From positions 62,001 to 126,000 of the forward strand of contig NZ_FXTU01000002.1 in NCBI RefSeq assembly GCF_900182735.1: a stretch of 64,000 nucleotides of DNA, given 5' to 3'. The notes under the pieces are model-generated. The model saw only the letters and a list, made by a program, of their open reading frames with translations. It searched no databases and had not been told where the DNA came from. Position numbers and translations under genes: made by a program. Positions 54,699-62,734 of this stretch are shown in pieces. Source of the DNA: Laceyella tengchongensis (GTDB lineage Bacteria > Bacillota > Bacilli > Thermoactinomycetales > Thermoactinomycetaceae). Each line of letters begins with the position of its first letter. The stretch's first letter is position 1.

Positions 54699-55772
54699 TC
54701 ATCCTCTCACCGCCAACGCGTGCGGATGCTGCCGCTCATACTCCTCTTTCCAGTCGATGTCCAAACGCCGCCATGTCAAACCAGTATCCGCCGAGCGATA
54801 CAATCCCTGATTGGTCAAAGCGTAAAAAACGCCTGGCTCATCTTGATTAGCCGCAAGAATGGGAATCACCATGCCTTCCGTCGGTGGAAGCCCCTCCCTC
54901 ACTTCCTGCCACGGCTGATTTCCTTCTTTACGGTAGATGGTGGATTCCGGTGTAACTTGGTGCAGATGATGAGCCTCCATCGCATGAACCGAGGCCGATA
55001 CGATAATCACGTCTGGATTTCCCGGGTCCACTGCCATACCGTAAAGATAATGATGCTTAAGCCCTTCGGCCTTGCTCTCCCAAGTCAGACCGGCGTCCTT
55101 ACTCTCCAGGTATTCGCGCCCCACTTCAAACAATCCGTCACCCGCCGCGGCATACAGCCGGCCCGGAGCCATTGGATGAGTCAGCAAGGTATGCGTGTCC
55201 AAAGGCCCGCGAAACTTCCGATCTTCCCATGTTTGGCCGCCGTCCAGACTGCGAATGAAAGCGCCAGCCTCGATGGAAACATAGATTTTTTCCCCCTCTT
55301 TGATATCTGGCGTGATCCAGCGGATGTGACTGGTATGGGGGCGTGGTGGGAAGCTCCAAGTGGCCGCCGATGGCAACAGGCGGACATTTTCCAGTTCCGT
55401 CCAGTTGTCCCCGCCGTCGTCAGAGCGGTACAAAGCGGTCGGTTCGGTTCCCACAAACACCACACCGTAACCGTTAGCCTGTTGAACGGGGCTGACTGCG
55501 ACCGCCGTCACAATGGCCTGATTAATCCCCCGACCCATCAGCGGTTCCGTGTAGAGGCCAGGTGAACCGCAAGGCTCCCACGTCTCGCCCCCATCATCAC
55601 TACGCCACAGTCCCCGACCAAAGGTGCCGCAGTACACACGCTCCCGCCGAAAAGGATCGAATGTCACACAAATCGGTTGCATTCCCTGCAACGTTTGCTT
55701 GGTTGTGATTCGTTCCCCTTGCACATCCACCACCAGTAGATCCTTTTCCATCGCCAAGTACAGCTTCGTCAT
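54699..55772 (-). CDS. BNR/Asp-box repeat beta-propeller protein
   Basis: 357 residues with no signal peptide. Five Asp-box repeats are visible: WRSDDGGETWEP, YRSDDGGDNWTE, IRSLDGGQTWED, ESKDAGLTWES and YRSADTGLTWRR. These mark the blades of a beta-propeller of the sialidase/sortilin-like or photosystem-assembly type. Bacterial cytoplasmic homologues are usually annotated as exo-alpha-sialidase-like or WD40/YVTN proteins and mostly lack known activity; catalytic residues of true sialidases are not apparent. AAAGGTGGG before the ATG at 55772 supports the start. It stands alone between the siderophore operon and a gene-poor region. Confidence 0.75.
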   Translation of the reverse strand: MTKLYLAMEKDLLVVDVQGERITTKQTLQGMQPICVTFDPFRRERVYCGTFGRGLWRSDDGGETWEPCGSPGLYTEPLMGRGINQAIVTAVAVSPVQQANGYGVVFVGTEPTALYRSDDGGDNWTELENVRLLPSAATWSFPPRPHTSHIRWITPDIKEGEKIYVSIEAGAFIRSLDGGQTWEDRKFRGPLDTHTLLTHPMAPGRLYAAAGDGLFEVGREYLESKDAGLTWESKAEGLKHHYLYGMAVDPGNPDVIIVSASVHAMEAHHLHQVTPESTIYRKEGNQPWQEVREGLPPTEGMVIPILAANQDEPGVFYALTNQGLYRSADTGLTWRRLDIDWKEEYERQHPHALAVRG

Positions 55773-56104
55773 GGAAACACCCACCTTTAGATTCATTTGT
55801 TTGGACTTGCAAACATGCCAGCTAATGACACCCTAAAAACAGACATGCAACCAGTTACTTCCACGAACAAACAAATAATCATACTACAATTAAATAATAA
55901 CAAATATAACTTACAATTTAAAATTACCTAATAATCATTCTAAATAAATCTATCATTGATACACACACTTTCGGTCATGCCTACAGGCTGGCAGAGATCG
56001 ATTCGCCGGGGATACAACGTGCTATGATGTAAGAGGTCGAACAATCGCAGATCCTCGCATTCAGCTTTGACTCTGACCTCACCCGCCCGCAACTACAATG
56101 TTTT
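55773..56104. other. Gene-free stretch
   Basis: AT-rich sequence carrying the promoter region of the BNR gene. I see no gene or distinct repeat before the MITE-like scar. Confidence 0.4.
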
Positions 56105-56211
56105 CTAGGGTGTGTCTAGTGGGGAAGAAGCGGCTGAAAAACCTTTTCTCGAGGAGCGCCTCGCCACCGCGTGAAGCGAATGAGAAAATGGTTTTGGTTA
56201 AACTGGCCGGC
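56105..56211. mobile_element. Second, truncated MITE-like copy
   Basis: It starts with CTAGGGTGTGTCTA, the same end as the element at 46562, and shares the core GAGGAGCGCCTC / GCGTGAAGCGAATGAGAAAA. An extra arm (AAAACCTTTTCTC) pairs with GAGAAAATGGTTTT to make a large hairpin. No matching right-hand inverted repeat is found; the element runs into the gene remnant. Confidence 0.5.
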
Positions 56212-56292
56212 ACACCCGAACTCAAAGTGTACGACGATGACGATCCCTACAAGCCAGACTATTACTCAGAAATCTGGATTCCTGTAAAATAA
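56212..56292 (+). pseudogene. 3' remnant of a GyrI-like effector-binding protein gene
   Basis: The frame ends TPELKVYDDDDPYKPDYY then SEIWIPVK and a stop. This closely fits the last residues of GyrI-like/AraC-type small-molecule-binding domains, which typically end in D-Y-x-S/C-E-I-W-I-P-I/V. Everything upstream is the MITE-like sequence, so only the last 25-30 codons survive. The terminator at 56376 is probably the original gene's. Confidence 0.55.
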
Positions 56293-56375
56293 TCACAGCT
56301 TAGGCACGTGCACCGGGCCGCAAATTAAGAAGACGAAACGAATCCACCCCCCGCAACGCGGTGCCGAGTTGAAAG

Positions 56376-56404
56376 AAGGATGGGATACTCTCCCATCCTT
56401 TTCT
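56376..56404 (+). terminator. Terminator downstream of the GyrI-like remnant
   Basis: A perfect 10-bp stem (AAGGATGGGA with TCCCATCCTT), a 5-base loop and a short T-run on the plus strand. Confidence 0.7.
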
Positions 56405-56828
56405 GTGCGCCGCTGAATAAAGGATGCCAATAAAGCAATAAGCAAGATTTCACTTTTCAATCTCATTCTTGACAGGCGGTTAACGGATGGATATGATTAT
56501 TTTAAATCAAATAATTCATATCAATTAAGTATGTTTTATGCTTTAAGTAATTTTTTGGTGCTGGATGAATAGATTGATTTAGCAGGATCATATCTCGACC
56601 AATTGACTCGACATAGTGGAGTTGCTTATCGAAAAGCATGCTTATGTAGCAAGCGATACCTTATGCATAGGGCGATCGCATGACACGGCATCTTGAGATG
56701 ATTTTTTGTGTCGCAATTTTCCCAATCATACTTGCTATCGGGATGTCTGTTGGAATGAATTCGCTCTAACATCTTATGATCTAATTCTGAGTAATTAGAT
56801 GGATATTGTCCGTTAAAGGAGGATCTTT
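56405..56828. other. Gene-poor leader region of the TSUP transporter gene
   Basis: AT-rich. Apart from the small hydrophobic frame at 56680-56769 I see no gene. No known riboswitch fold was recognised, although the space before the transporter is large enough for one. Confidence 0.35.
56680..56769 (+). CDS. Possible 29-residue membrane peptide
   Basis: The frame MTRHLEMIFCVAIFPIILAI continuing GMSVGMNSL has a charged start and one hydrophobic span of about 17 residues. It stops 60 bases before the TSUP gene on the same strand. The upstream site (TAGGG) is weak. It may be chance, or a small membrane protein or leader translated ahead of the transporter. Confidence 0.25.
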   Translation: MTRHLEMIFCVAIFPIILAIGMSVGMNSL

Positions 56829-57731
56829 ATGCAACGGCTTATCATTTTCGCCATCATCGGGCTTTTCGCCCAATTGGTGGACGGCTCCTTAGGGATGGCA
56901 TATGGCGTCACTTCCAGTTCGCTTTTACTTCTATTCGGCGTTTCTCCAGCGATTGCTTCTGCTTCTGTTCACATGGCTGAAGTCGTCACTACTGCCGCTT
57001 CAGGCGTATCTCACATCCGTTTTGGAAACGTGGATAAGCAAACCGTTTATCGCCTGATTCTCCCTGGTTCCCTGGGTGCCTTTATCGGAGCTTGTTTTTT
57101 GAGCAACTTGCCTGGGGATGTGGTTAAACCGTATATCGCCGTTTTCTTATTTGCTTTGGGTATTTATGTACTTCTGCGATTTTTGCTTGCTGACTCCAAG
57201 AAAATTACCCATGCCGATACCAACCGCACACCCAGTAAAAAGTTACTTGTTCCGCTCGGCTTCATCGCGGGCTTTGCTGATTCTACGGGAGGAGGTGGCT
57301 GGGGCCCACTCACAACGCCGGTCTTGCTATCACGCAATGAGCTTGAACCGCGCAAAGTGATTGGCTCAGTAGATGCCAGTGAGTTTGCCATCGCCTCCGC
57401 CGCCACAATTGGCTTTTTTATTTCATTGGGCCCGGAGCAGTTTCATTGGCAATGGGTATTGGCATTGATGGCGGGAGGAGTAGTAGCTGCTCCTATCGCT
57501 GCTTGGTTGGTCCGCAAGATTCCGGCCGCCATTCTCGGTGTGTTGGTTGGGGGACTGATTATCATTACGAACCTCAAAACATTATTTGGCGCCTTTGATA
57601 TCAGTTCCAATGCCGTACAAAATGGAGCCTATCTCTTTGTCGCTTTGCTGTGGGCTGGCGCTGTCGCGTACAACATTGTGCGCCATTATAAACAAATCCA
57701 ACAAACAAAGCAGGAAGAAAAAGCACTTTAA
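56829..57731 (+). CDS. TSUP family (TauE/SafE) anion exporter
   Basis: 300 residues with about eight membrane helices in two related halves. Family segments: GLFAQLVDGSLGMAYGVTSS near the N-terminus and GFIADFADSTGGGGWGPLTT-like text (here GFIAGFADSTGGGGWGPLT) opening the second half. TSUP proteins move sulfite, sulfoacetate or other sulfur-containing or organic anions. AAAGGAGGATCTTT before the ATG gives a strong start. A link with the cysteine dioxygenase, whose product can yield sulfite, is possible, but the genes are 48 kb apart. Confidence 0.85.
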   Translation: MQRLIIFAIIGLFAQLVDGSLGMAYGVTSSSLLLLFGVSPAIASASVHMAEVVTTAASGVSHIRFGNVDKQTVYRLILPGSLGAFIGACFLSNLPGDVVKPYIAVFLFALGIYVLLRFLLADSKKITHADTNRTPSKKLLVPLGFIAGFADSTGGGGWGPLTTPVLLSRNELEPRKVIGSVDASEFAIASAATIGFFISLGPEQFHWQWVLALMAGGVVAAPIAAWLVRKIPAAILGVLVGGLIIITNLKTLFGAFDISSNAVQNGAYLFVALLWAGAVAYNIVRHYKQIQQTKQEEKAL

Positions 57732-57798
57732 TACTGCTTCGGTCTTTAACGCCGTTTTTAGTATATCGGGACAGGGTTGTCCGGAATAAAAAATGCCG

Positions 57799-57829
57799 GA
57801 GCCGCTTTAAACAAGGCGGCTCTTTTTTG
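57799..57829 (+). terminator. Terminator of the TSUP gene
   Basis: GAGCCGC pairs with GCGGCTC, extended by imperfect pairs, and is followed by T6 on the plus strand. Confidence 0.8.
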
Positions 57830-57883
57830 CATATACACTTGGGTCCGCTTGAACAGAGACGCCATCAATCTCAGTAGGAATAA

Positions 57884-57913
57884 AAAAAGAGGGCTTCAAA
57901 TTTTGCCCTTAAT
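57884..57913 (-). terminator. Weak terminator after the acetyltransferase gene
   Basis: A short AGGGC/GCCCT stem is followed by T7 on the minus strand, about 85 bases beyond the acetyltransferase stop. Confidence 0.35.
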
Positions 57914-57994
57914 AAAAAGAAAACATAACGAGCGCTTGACCTTGATACACTATGTGACAAATCCCCGCTTCGCCATGTTTCACTGTTTCTATTC

Positions 57995-58513
57995 TTACTC
58001 CCACTCCCGAACATATTTCAACAAATGGGTCACCGTACCAAAAAAGTTATCTTCTATCTCTTCTTCCACGTGAAACTGCATCGATTCATAAAAGGATCGT
58101 CCACCACCATTCTCCTTTTCTACCCAAGCAAACATCTGACGAAGAGGATATACATCGTTGATCAATTGATTCAATAAGCGTTTACCTATCCCTTTGCCTT
58201 GAAATTCTGGAAGAAGATAAATCCGAGTTAATTCATACTCAGCAAATCCTCTTTCTACTAATTCCCCATAACCAACGATGCCGTCTTCGGTAGCAACTAC
58301 ATAAAACAGGCGACGAAGCTTGTTACTGTCTGTTCTCAGCAAGTCTCTCAGCCTATCTAATGAGTACGCTTGCGATAAAAATGTGAGAATCGCTTTCTCT
58401 GGATAAATTTCTTTATAGGCATGTAGCCATGTGACTTGAGCTACCCTCTGTACCTCCAACAAATCAGCATTCTCGGACGAATATTCACAAACCCATCCCC
58501 TTTTCTGTACCAT
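57995..58513 (-). CDS. GNAT family N-acetyltransferase
   Basis: 172 residues with a single GNAT domain. The acetyl-CoA pyrophosphate loop is IYLLPEFQGKGIGKRLLNQL, and the later FAWVEKENGGGRSFYESMQF matches the conserved beta5-alpha4 region of the family. Substrate unknown: GNATs of this size acetylate small amines, peptides or protein N-termini. It is followed upstream on the same strand by the Imm11-like gene, 31 bases away, so the two may be co-transcribed. Confidence 0.85.
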   Translation of the reverse strand: MVQKRGWVCEYSSENADLLEVQRVAQVTWLHAYKEIYPEKAILTFLSQAYSLDRLRDLLRTDSNKLRRLFYVVATEDGIVGYGELVERGFAEYELTRIYLLPEFQGKGIGKRLLNQLINDVYPLRQMFAWVEKENGGGRSFYESMQFHVEEEIEDNFFGTVTHLLKYVREWE

Positions 58514-58544
58514 ATCTAAAATTGAATCAGCCGTTATCGCTTAT

Positions 58545-59114
58545 CTAAAAAACTAGCTTTTTCGAATTCCAAACTTCAGTAAACTGAAATCCAACCAATC
58601 CTTTGGACTCAACCGCTTCTTTAAACTCATCAGATACAAAGACCATCAATCCAATTCGATCATCTAACCAAATACGAAAAACGTGTTCATTCTTAACTTT
58701 TTCTGGAATAAACGCATACCTTTCAAATCCTACCTTCAACCCCGTACTCAATTGTCTGATAACTGCATGTTGATAATCGATCGCATCAATGGCATTCATA
58801 ACATGTATAGCATAATACTCTTTCTGTGGATGAATAAGCGGCAACCCCTCTACTTTATCCTTTAAAAACTTTTGTAACTCATTAAAAGCTCGGTCACTAC
58901 AAACAAGGGTAGCTGAATGACCCCAAAATATTGGGCAATCACTCGGCTCCCCATCTTCTAATGTAAATACGTTCACATCTTCCCAGACATCGGCTAATGG
59001 AGTAATGGAATGAAATCTTTCCTTAAAGTATTTTTCATAAGCTTGGTCAAAATTTACTAGCTGTAATGTTTCAAAACGCTCATCCAAAGAGGCTTTTAAC
59101 TCCCATATTTTCAT
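58545..59114 (-). CDS. Imm11/DUF1629-like protein
   Basis: 189 residues, soluble. The N-terminus MKIWELKASLDERFETLQLV and the C-terminal VSDEFKEAVESKGLVGFQFT resemble the DUF1629/Imm11 group, proteins proposed to be immunity partners of polymorphic toxins. No toxin gene is visible next to it, so it would be an orphan immunity gene or have another role. GGAGGGGTGAGC before the ATG at 59114 fixes the start. It lies in tandem with the acetyltransferase and the unknown protein at 59258. The assignment is from general likeness only. Confidence 0.6.
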   Translation of the reverse strand: MKIWELKASLDERFETLQLVNFDQAYEKYFKERFHSITPLADVWEDVNVFTLEDGEPSDCPIFWGHSATLVCSDRAFNELQKFLKDKVEGLPLIHPQKEYYAIHVMNAIDAIDYQHAVIRQLSTGLKVGFERYAFIPEKVKNEHVFRIWLDDRIGLMVFVSDEFKEAVESKGLVGFQFTEVWNSKKLVF

Positions 59115-59158
59115 GCTCACCCCTCCATTAGGATGCAATCACTTCTATATAAATTTAA

Positions 59159-59190
59159 AATACCGCTCAGCATTTACGTCGTAGCGGTAT
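59159..59190 (-). terminator. Hairpin between the unknown gene and the Imm11-like gene
   Basis: ATACCGCT pairs with AGCGGTAT around a 15-base loop, followed by TTTTAAATTT on the minus strand. With the hairpin at 59221 it makes two tandem terminator-like stems. Confidence 0.45.
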
Positions 59191-59220
59191 CAAGCAAAAC
59201 ATCAGTAAATTGCCGTTAAC

Positions 59221-59244
59221 AAAAATCCCATCTGAAAAGACGGG
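59221..59244 (-). terminator. Terminator of the unknown gene at 59258
   Basis: CCCGTCT pairs with AGATGGG (one G-T pair, 4-base loop) followed by T5 on the minus strand, 14 bases past the stop. Confidence 0.6.
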
Positions 59245-59257
59245 CGATTTATTTCAA

Positions 59258-59749
59258 CTATCTCACATCAAACCCAATCCAAAAAAATGTAGTACACTTA
59301 GACAATTGAACACTAGGAATACAGGTTTTCTTTTTAAACAATCCTAGAATTGACGTTTCGATTTCTTTCATCTCAAAAAAACTGTTTGTGAACGGTGCCC
59401 ATCCCACAAACTGATTATTACTCCCTAATTCATAAGCCCAAGTGAACGCTTCCTTCACAAATGCTTTATTCACGTCAATCAAATAATATTTGTTATGCCT
59501 ACTCTTAATCGTTTTATACGAAATGTTCTCCTCTATACATCTTTCTTCAATCTCCTCTTCCATAAAACAGAAAGGCTCGATTACTAGGCATATCGGAAAC
59601 TGATCTTGAAGCTCAATAAAAGAAATCAGGTTTTGCTGTTTTTCTTGCTTTTCTCCCTCAAAATATATACTTAACGCATATTTGACTGGTTCCTTCAGGG
59701 AAAAAGGCAAATCCAATTGCTCTAACTCTACTTTCTCCATATGGATCAT
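59258..59749 (-). CDS. Protein of unknown function (163 residues)
   Basis: Soluble and acidic in the middle, with a basic, aromatic C-terminus (FKKKTCIPSVQLSKCTTFFW). No family recognised. The size and strand match the neighbouring Imm11-like gene, so it may belong to the same toxin-immunity-type group, but that is only context. I chose the ATG at 59749 because TAGGAG lies seven bases upstream; the frame stays open to an ATG at 59821, which has no ribosome binding site. Confidence 0.55.
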   Translation of the reverse strand: MIHMEKVELEQLDLPFSLKEPVKYALSIYFEGEKQEKQQNLISFIELQDQFPICLVIEPFCFMEEEIEERCIEENISYKTIKSRHNKYYLIDVNKAFVKEAFTWAYELGSNNQFVGWAPFTNSFFEMKEIETSILGLFKKKTCIPSVQLSKCTTFFWIGFDVR

Positions 59750-59906
59750 AGCCATGCTCCTACATTGTGAGATGGTTTTTACAATGAAAAGACCATCTCT
59801 ACTCTTACTATTTACTTCCATTTAATTTTTGATCACGAAGAACATATGACATAATGATGATTATTGCTGAAACCCAATAACGGCGTATTCCATTTGTCCC
59901 ATGCAA

Positions 59907-60521
59907 ATTCATATTCCACATAGTTAATTGATAACGCAGCCGCATAAGTAGGAGCCGATCCAGCCGTTTTATTCATATTCCACATAGTTAAGTGATAACC
60001 ACTTGCAGCAACTGCGGAGAGGAGTGGGAATACGAATTCATATTCCACATAGTTAAGTGATAACACATAACCTAGCCGCTCTAGTTCTTCTTGATGTTTA
60101 TAATTCATATTCCACATAGTTAAGTGATAACAGAGCTTCTATTTTCGATTCTAAGCGACTTTAGGAGATTCATATTCCACATAGTTAAGTGATAACCATA
60201 AACACGCATTTCGCTTCCTCCTTTGTTTTGTGATTCATATTCCACATAGTTAAGTGATAACGAAAAATCTGAGGAGGAATGAAGATGCGAGAAGCAAATT
60301 CATATTCCACATAGTTAAGTGATAACCCACTTCAGCATCTGATTTATCCTTGTCTGTTACCCAATTCATATTCCACATAGTTAAGTGATAACACAGTTTG
60401 CGCATTCGCAACGCTACGTGGTGTTGAAATTCATATTCCACATAGTTAAGTGATAACGGGCCAGTATTGCGATTTTGACATTAACCTACCAAATTCATAT
60501 TCCACATAGTTAAGTGATAAC
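59907..60521 (-). CRISPR. CRISPR array, 10 repeats and 9 spacers
   Basis: The 29-bp repeat, in the transcribed (minus) direction, begins GTTATCACTTAAC and ends GGAATATGAAT, in the style of type I-B repeats. Repeats start (plus coordinates) at 59907, 59971, 60036, 60103, 60168, 60233, 60298, 60364, 60429 and 60493. Spacers are 35-38 bp, all different. The copy at 59907 has one mismatch (AATTG for AAGTG) and is the leader-distal, oldest end; new spacers would enter at 60521. The array lies downstream of cas2 on the same strand. Confidence 0.97.
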
Positions 60522-60700
60522 CCTATACATACATAAACAAAAAGCCCAATAATCACAAAGCTTTGAGCGATTTTATAAAACTCTCTATTTACTATTTTTG
60601 CAGTATACCTTTAGTATTAATCTACCTTTTGAATAGATACTGGTGCTCAAGCTAGACTTTTTAAGGCCTTTTGCTTCTGTTCAAAAAAAGAACTTTACTG
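60522..60700 (-). promoter_or_regulatory. CRISPR leader of the main array
   Basis: AT-rich sequence with A- and T-runs directly before the first repeat in the transcription direction. It shares blocks such as AGTATTAATCT/ATATTAATCT, CTTTACTG/CCTTACTG and the run of A before them with the sequence at 60787-60965, showing that the two are diverged copies. Confidence 0.7.
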
Positions 60701-60786
60701 CGATAAATTTATCCACATAGTTAGTTAACTATTCATTAGTCTTGTTTCAAATAAAGATTTCATAATCCACATAGTTAATTGATAAC
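60701..60786 (-). repeat. Decayed mini-array: two degenerate CRISPR repeats
   Basis: 60758-60786 matches the array repeat with three differences. 60701-60729 keeps the central ATCCACATAGTTA part and ends in TTAAC. Between them are 28 bases, shorter than any spacer in the main array. This unit sits between cas2 and the main leader. Confidence 0.7.
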
Positions 60787-60965
60787 CTATAAGATCACAC
60801 AAGTAAAAACCAGTCATTTCAAGGCTTTTAACAAATTGAATAAGGCTTCAAAATTCCTCAATTGCAACCTTCAATATTAATCTGCTTTCCGAGCATATGT
60901 TTGAGTTTGAGTAAGATATCTCGAAACCTTTACTACATTTTATTATAAAAAACCTTACTGCACCA
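60787..60965 (-). promoter_or_regulatory. Second (older) CRISPR leader copy
   Basis: AT-rich sequence between cas2 and the degenerate repeat, alignable with the main leader at several blocks. It probably led the decayed mini-array. Confidence 0.55.
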
Positions 60966-61241
60966 TTATAAGAACATGGTTTCAAAGGATTTTTCCTGTC
61001 CATATACCGTTTTCTGAATCTGTTTCGGATTTTTTACTTGATATACATACAGTGAATCTACTTGGTCATTTACTACTCCCCTAATCTCTGCCAGACACTT
61101 CTTTAATTTACCTTCTGTAATTTCACCTTCAAACACGGAGTTTTGAGTCCAAACCAGATATTTTTTCAATATCTTGTGTACCTTAGCAACACGCTTATCT
61201 TCAATGTCATAAGTGATAATGACAAACAAGCTTACCACCAC
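60966..61241 (-). CDS. cas2: CRISPR-associated endoribonuclease/adaptation protein Cas2
   Basis: 91 residues. The N-terminal FVIITYDIEDKRVAKVHKIL carries the conserved aspartate of the ferredoxin-like fold, followed by LKKYLVWTQNSVFEGEITEG, the usual Cas2 core. Cas2 bridges two Cas1 dimers during spacer integration. The reading frame starts with GTG at 61241 and overlaps the cas1 stop by ten bases; a TTG at 61229 directly before FVIITYDI is an alternative start closer to typical Cas2 length. Confidence 0.95.
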   Translation of the reverse strand: MVVSLFVIITYDIEDKRVAKVHKILKKYLVWTQNSVFEGEITEGKLKKCLAEIRGVVNDQVDSLYVYQVKNPKQIQKTVYGQEKSFETMFL

Positions 61242-62214
61242 GCTTTCAGAGGCTTATATTCCTCATCGCCTATAAAATGCTTTATGAGTTTATAACCTTC
61301 ATGTCGAATAAAAGATTTATACGATACATTCCGATTCAATTTCCTATGCTTAACAGTGGTCTTCATCTTTTTATCGTACTCAGATAAAAACAACTTCCGC
61401 CCATCCTCATTCAAAAAACATACACCTTCCACTTGATCAAAATGCGTATCTTTTAACATGCGATTATTGATCAAATAAAAAATCAATTGATCTATGATTA
61501 GTGGCTTAAATATCTCTGCCACGTCCAAGCACAAGGAATATCGCTTTCTGGTTGGTTGGTGTAAAAAACTAATCGTAGGATTTATTGTTGTTTTATACAG
61601 TTCTCTCAATACATCTGTATAAAGCAACCCATTACCAAAAGAAATCAATGCATTCATCGGATCAGTAGGGGGACGTTTTTCTCTTTTTTCAAATCGAAAA
61701 AAGGGGTTCTTGCATAAGTCATTAAATGCCGAATAATAGATTTTGCGAATTCTCCCCTCGATTCCCATCAATTCAGTAATCTGATGAACCCGAGCCAACA
61801 TCCTCTTTTCTTCTAGGATTTTTTGTATCGCCAATGCGGTGTTTTCTTTTTTTCTTCTCAAATTACGCAAAATGTGATGAACTGCCCCATCTATAAATCT
61901 CCTAGCCAAATATATCCTTTTGTCATCGTCAAGATAATGCGCAGCCTGCTGGACATCGACATATCCAGAAACCTGTTTATTCCTAGGCACATAACTTCCT
62001 GAATAATAACCGTAATAATTATACATGTGAACAAAAATATCATGTTGACTCATTAAGTTGAAGAAGCTTGAATTAAAGTCCACTTCCGCGAAAATGTGGA
62101 TATCATTGATTTGCTCAATGGGTAAGGTTTTTTCTTCTCTTCATAATCAATAAACACTATTGTATTGTCCTGTCTTTTGAAGCGCCCACTGTTTATCACA
62201 TAAAAGGATCTCAT
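61232..62214 (-). CDS. cas1: CRISPR integrase Cas1, interrupted by a frameshift
   Basis: The gene is complete in content but split between two frames. MRSFYVINSGRFKRQDNTIV and FIDYEEKKK are read from the ATG at 62214; the rest (PIEQINDIHIFAEVDFNS onward to KPLKAWW) lies in the next frame. The break falls in a run of six A on the coding strand (62128-62133); seven would restore KKKTLPIEQINDIHIFAEV and a protein of about 327 residues, the normal type I-B length. Active-site regions are intact: IEGRIRKIYYSAF (Glu), SFLHQPTRKRYSL (His), LCLDVAEIFKP (Asp). Either a real mutation, a homopolymer sequencing error or slippage-dependent expression explains it. Its ATG overlaps the cas4 stop (ATGA). Confidence 0.9.
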
Positions 62215-62723
62215 TCGTCCAACTCTCCTACAAAACAAAAGTGGTAATATGCACATTTAGTACAGTAAGGGTATTTCTCAAGTTTAGGTGGAGATGGGTT
62301 CGAAAGAATACGTTGAATATCCTCAAGGCACAAAATGACCTCTTTTTCTATCTCTGGCGTTAACTCCACTTCTTCCACTCTGCGCTCTTTCACATAGTGA
62401 AGTTTTCCTTTCCGAATAATCCCCCTTTCTTTCAAATAAAACAAATAGTATAACAGTTGCATACGATCTGCTCGATTCATTTTCCGACTTGACTTCACTT
62501 CTCCGACATATTGACTATCTATTAAATCTAATTGAATCAAATCATCCAGCTTAAACTCTTTTCTCTTATATTGATAACTTTCGTCATGCAGCACTTTCCC
62601 TTGCAATACGCGATCGTATGTGTGTTCCATGGTAATCTGCTTAGAAAACAGCCATAACTTCCTCTTGCAGATATAGTAATAATTGACTTTCGTTCCTTGC
62701 ACCTTCAATGAATCAAAATCCAA
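62211..62723 (-). CDS. cas4: CRISPR-associated exonuclease Cas4
   Basis: 170 residues. Cys19 (YYYICKRKLWL) and the C-terminal cysteines 154, 157 and 163 (YPYCTKCAYYHFCF) form the iron-sulfur cluster site. The RecB-type nuclease residues are in YVGEVKSSRK (Glu75, Lys77) and MQLLYYLFYLKERG. Cas4 trims pre-spacers and helps choose PAM-adjacent ends before Cas1-Cas2 integration. It starts 11 bases after the cas3 stop and is translationally coupled to cas1. Confidence 0.95.
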   Translation of the reverse strand: MDFDSLKVQGTKVNYYYICKRKLWLFSKQITMEHTYDRVLQGKVLHDESYQYKRKEFKLDDLIQLDLIDSQYVGEVKSSRKMNRADRMQLLYYLFYLKERGIIRKGKLHYVKERRVEEVELTPEIEKEVILCLEDIQRILSNPSPPKLEKYPYCTKCAYYHFCFVGELDE

Positions 62724-62734
62724 TGAACCTCACC

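Noticed and set aside
59833..60441. Minus-strand frames with repeated VEYEF/YHLTMWNMN text
   Set aside because: These are translations of CRISPR repeats and spacers, not genes.
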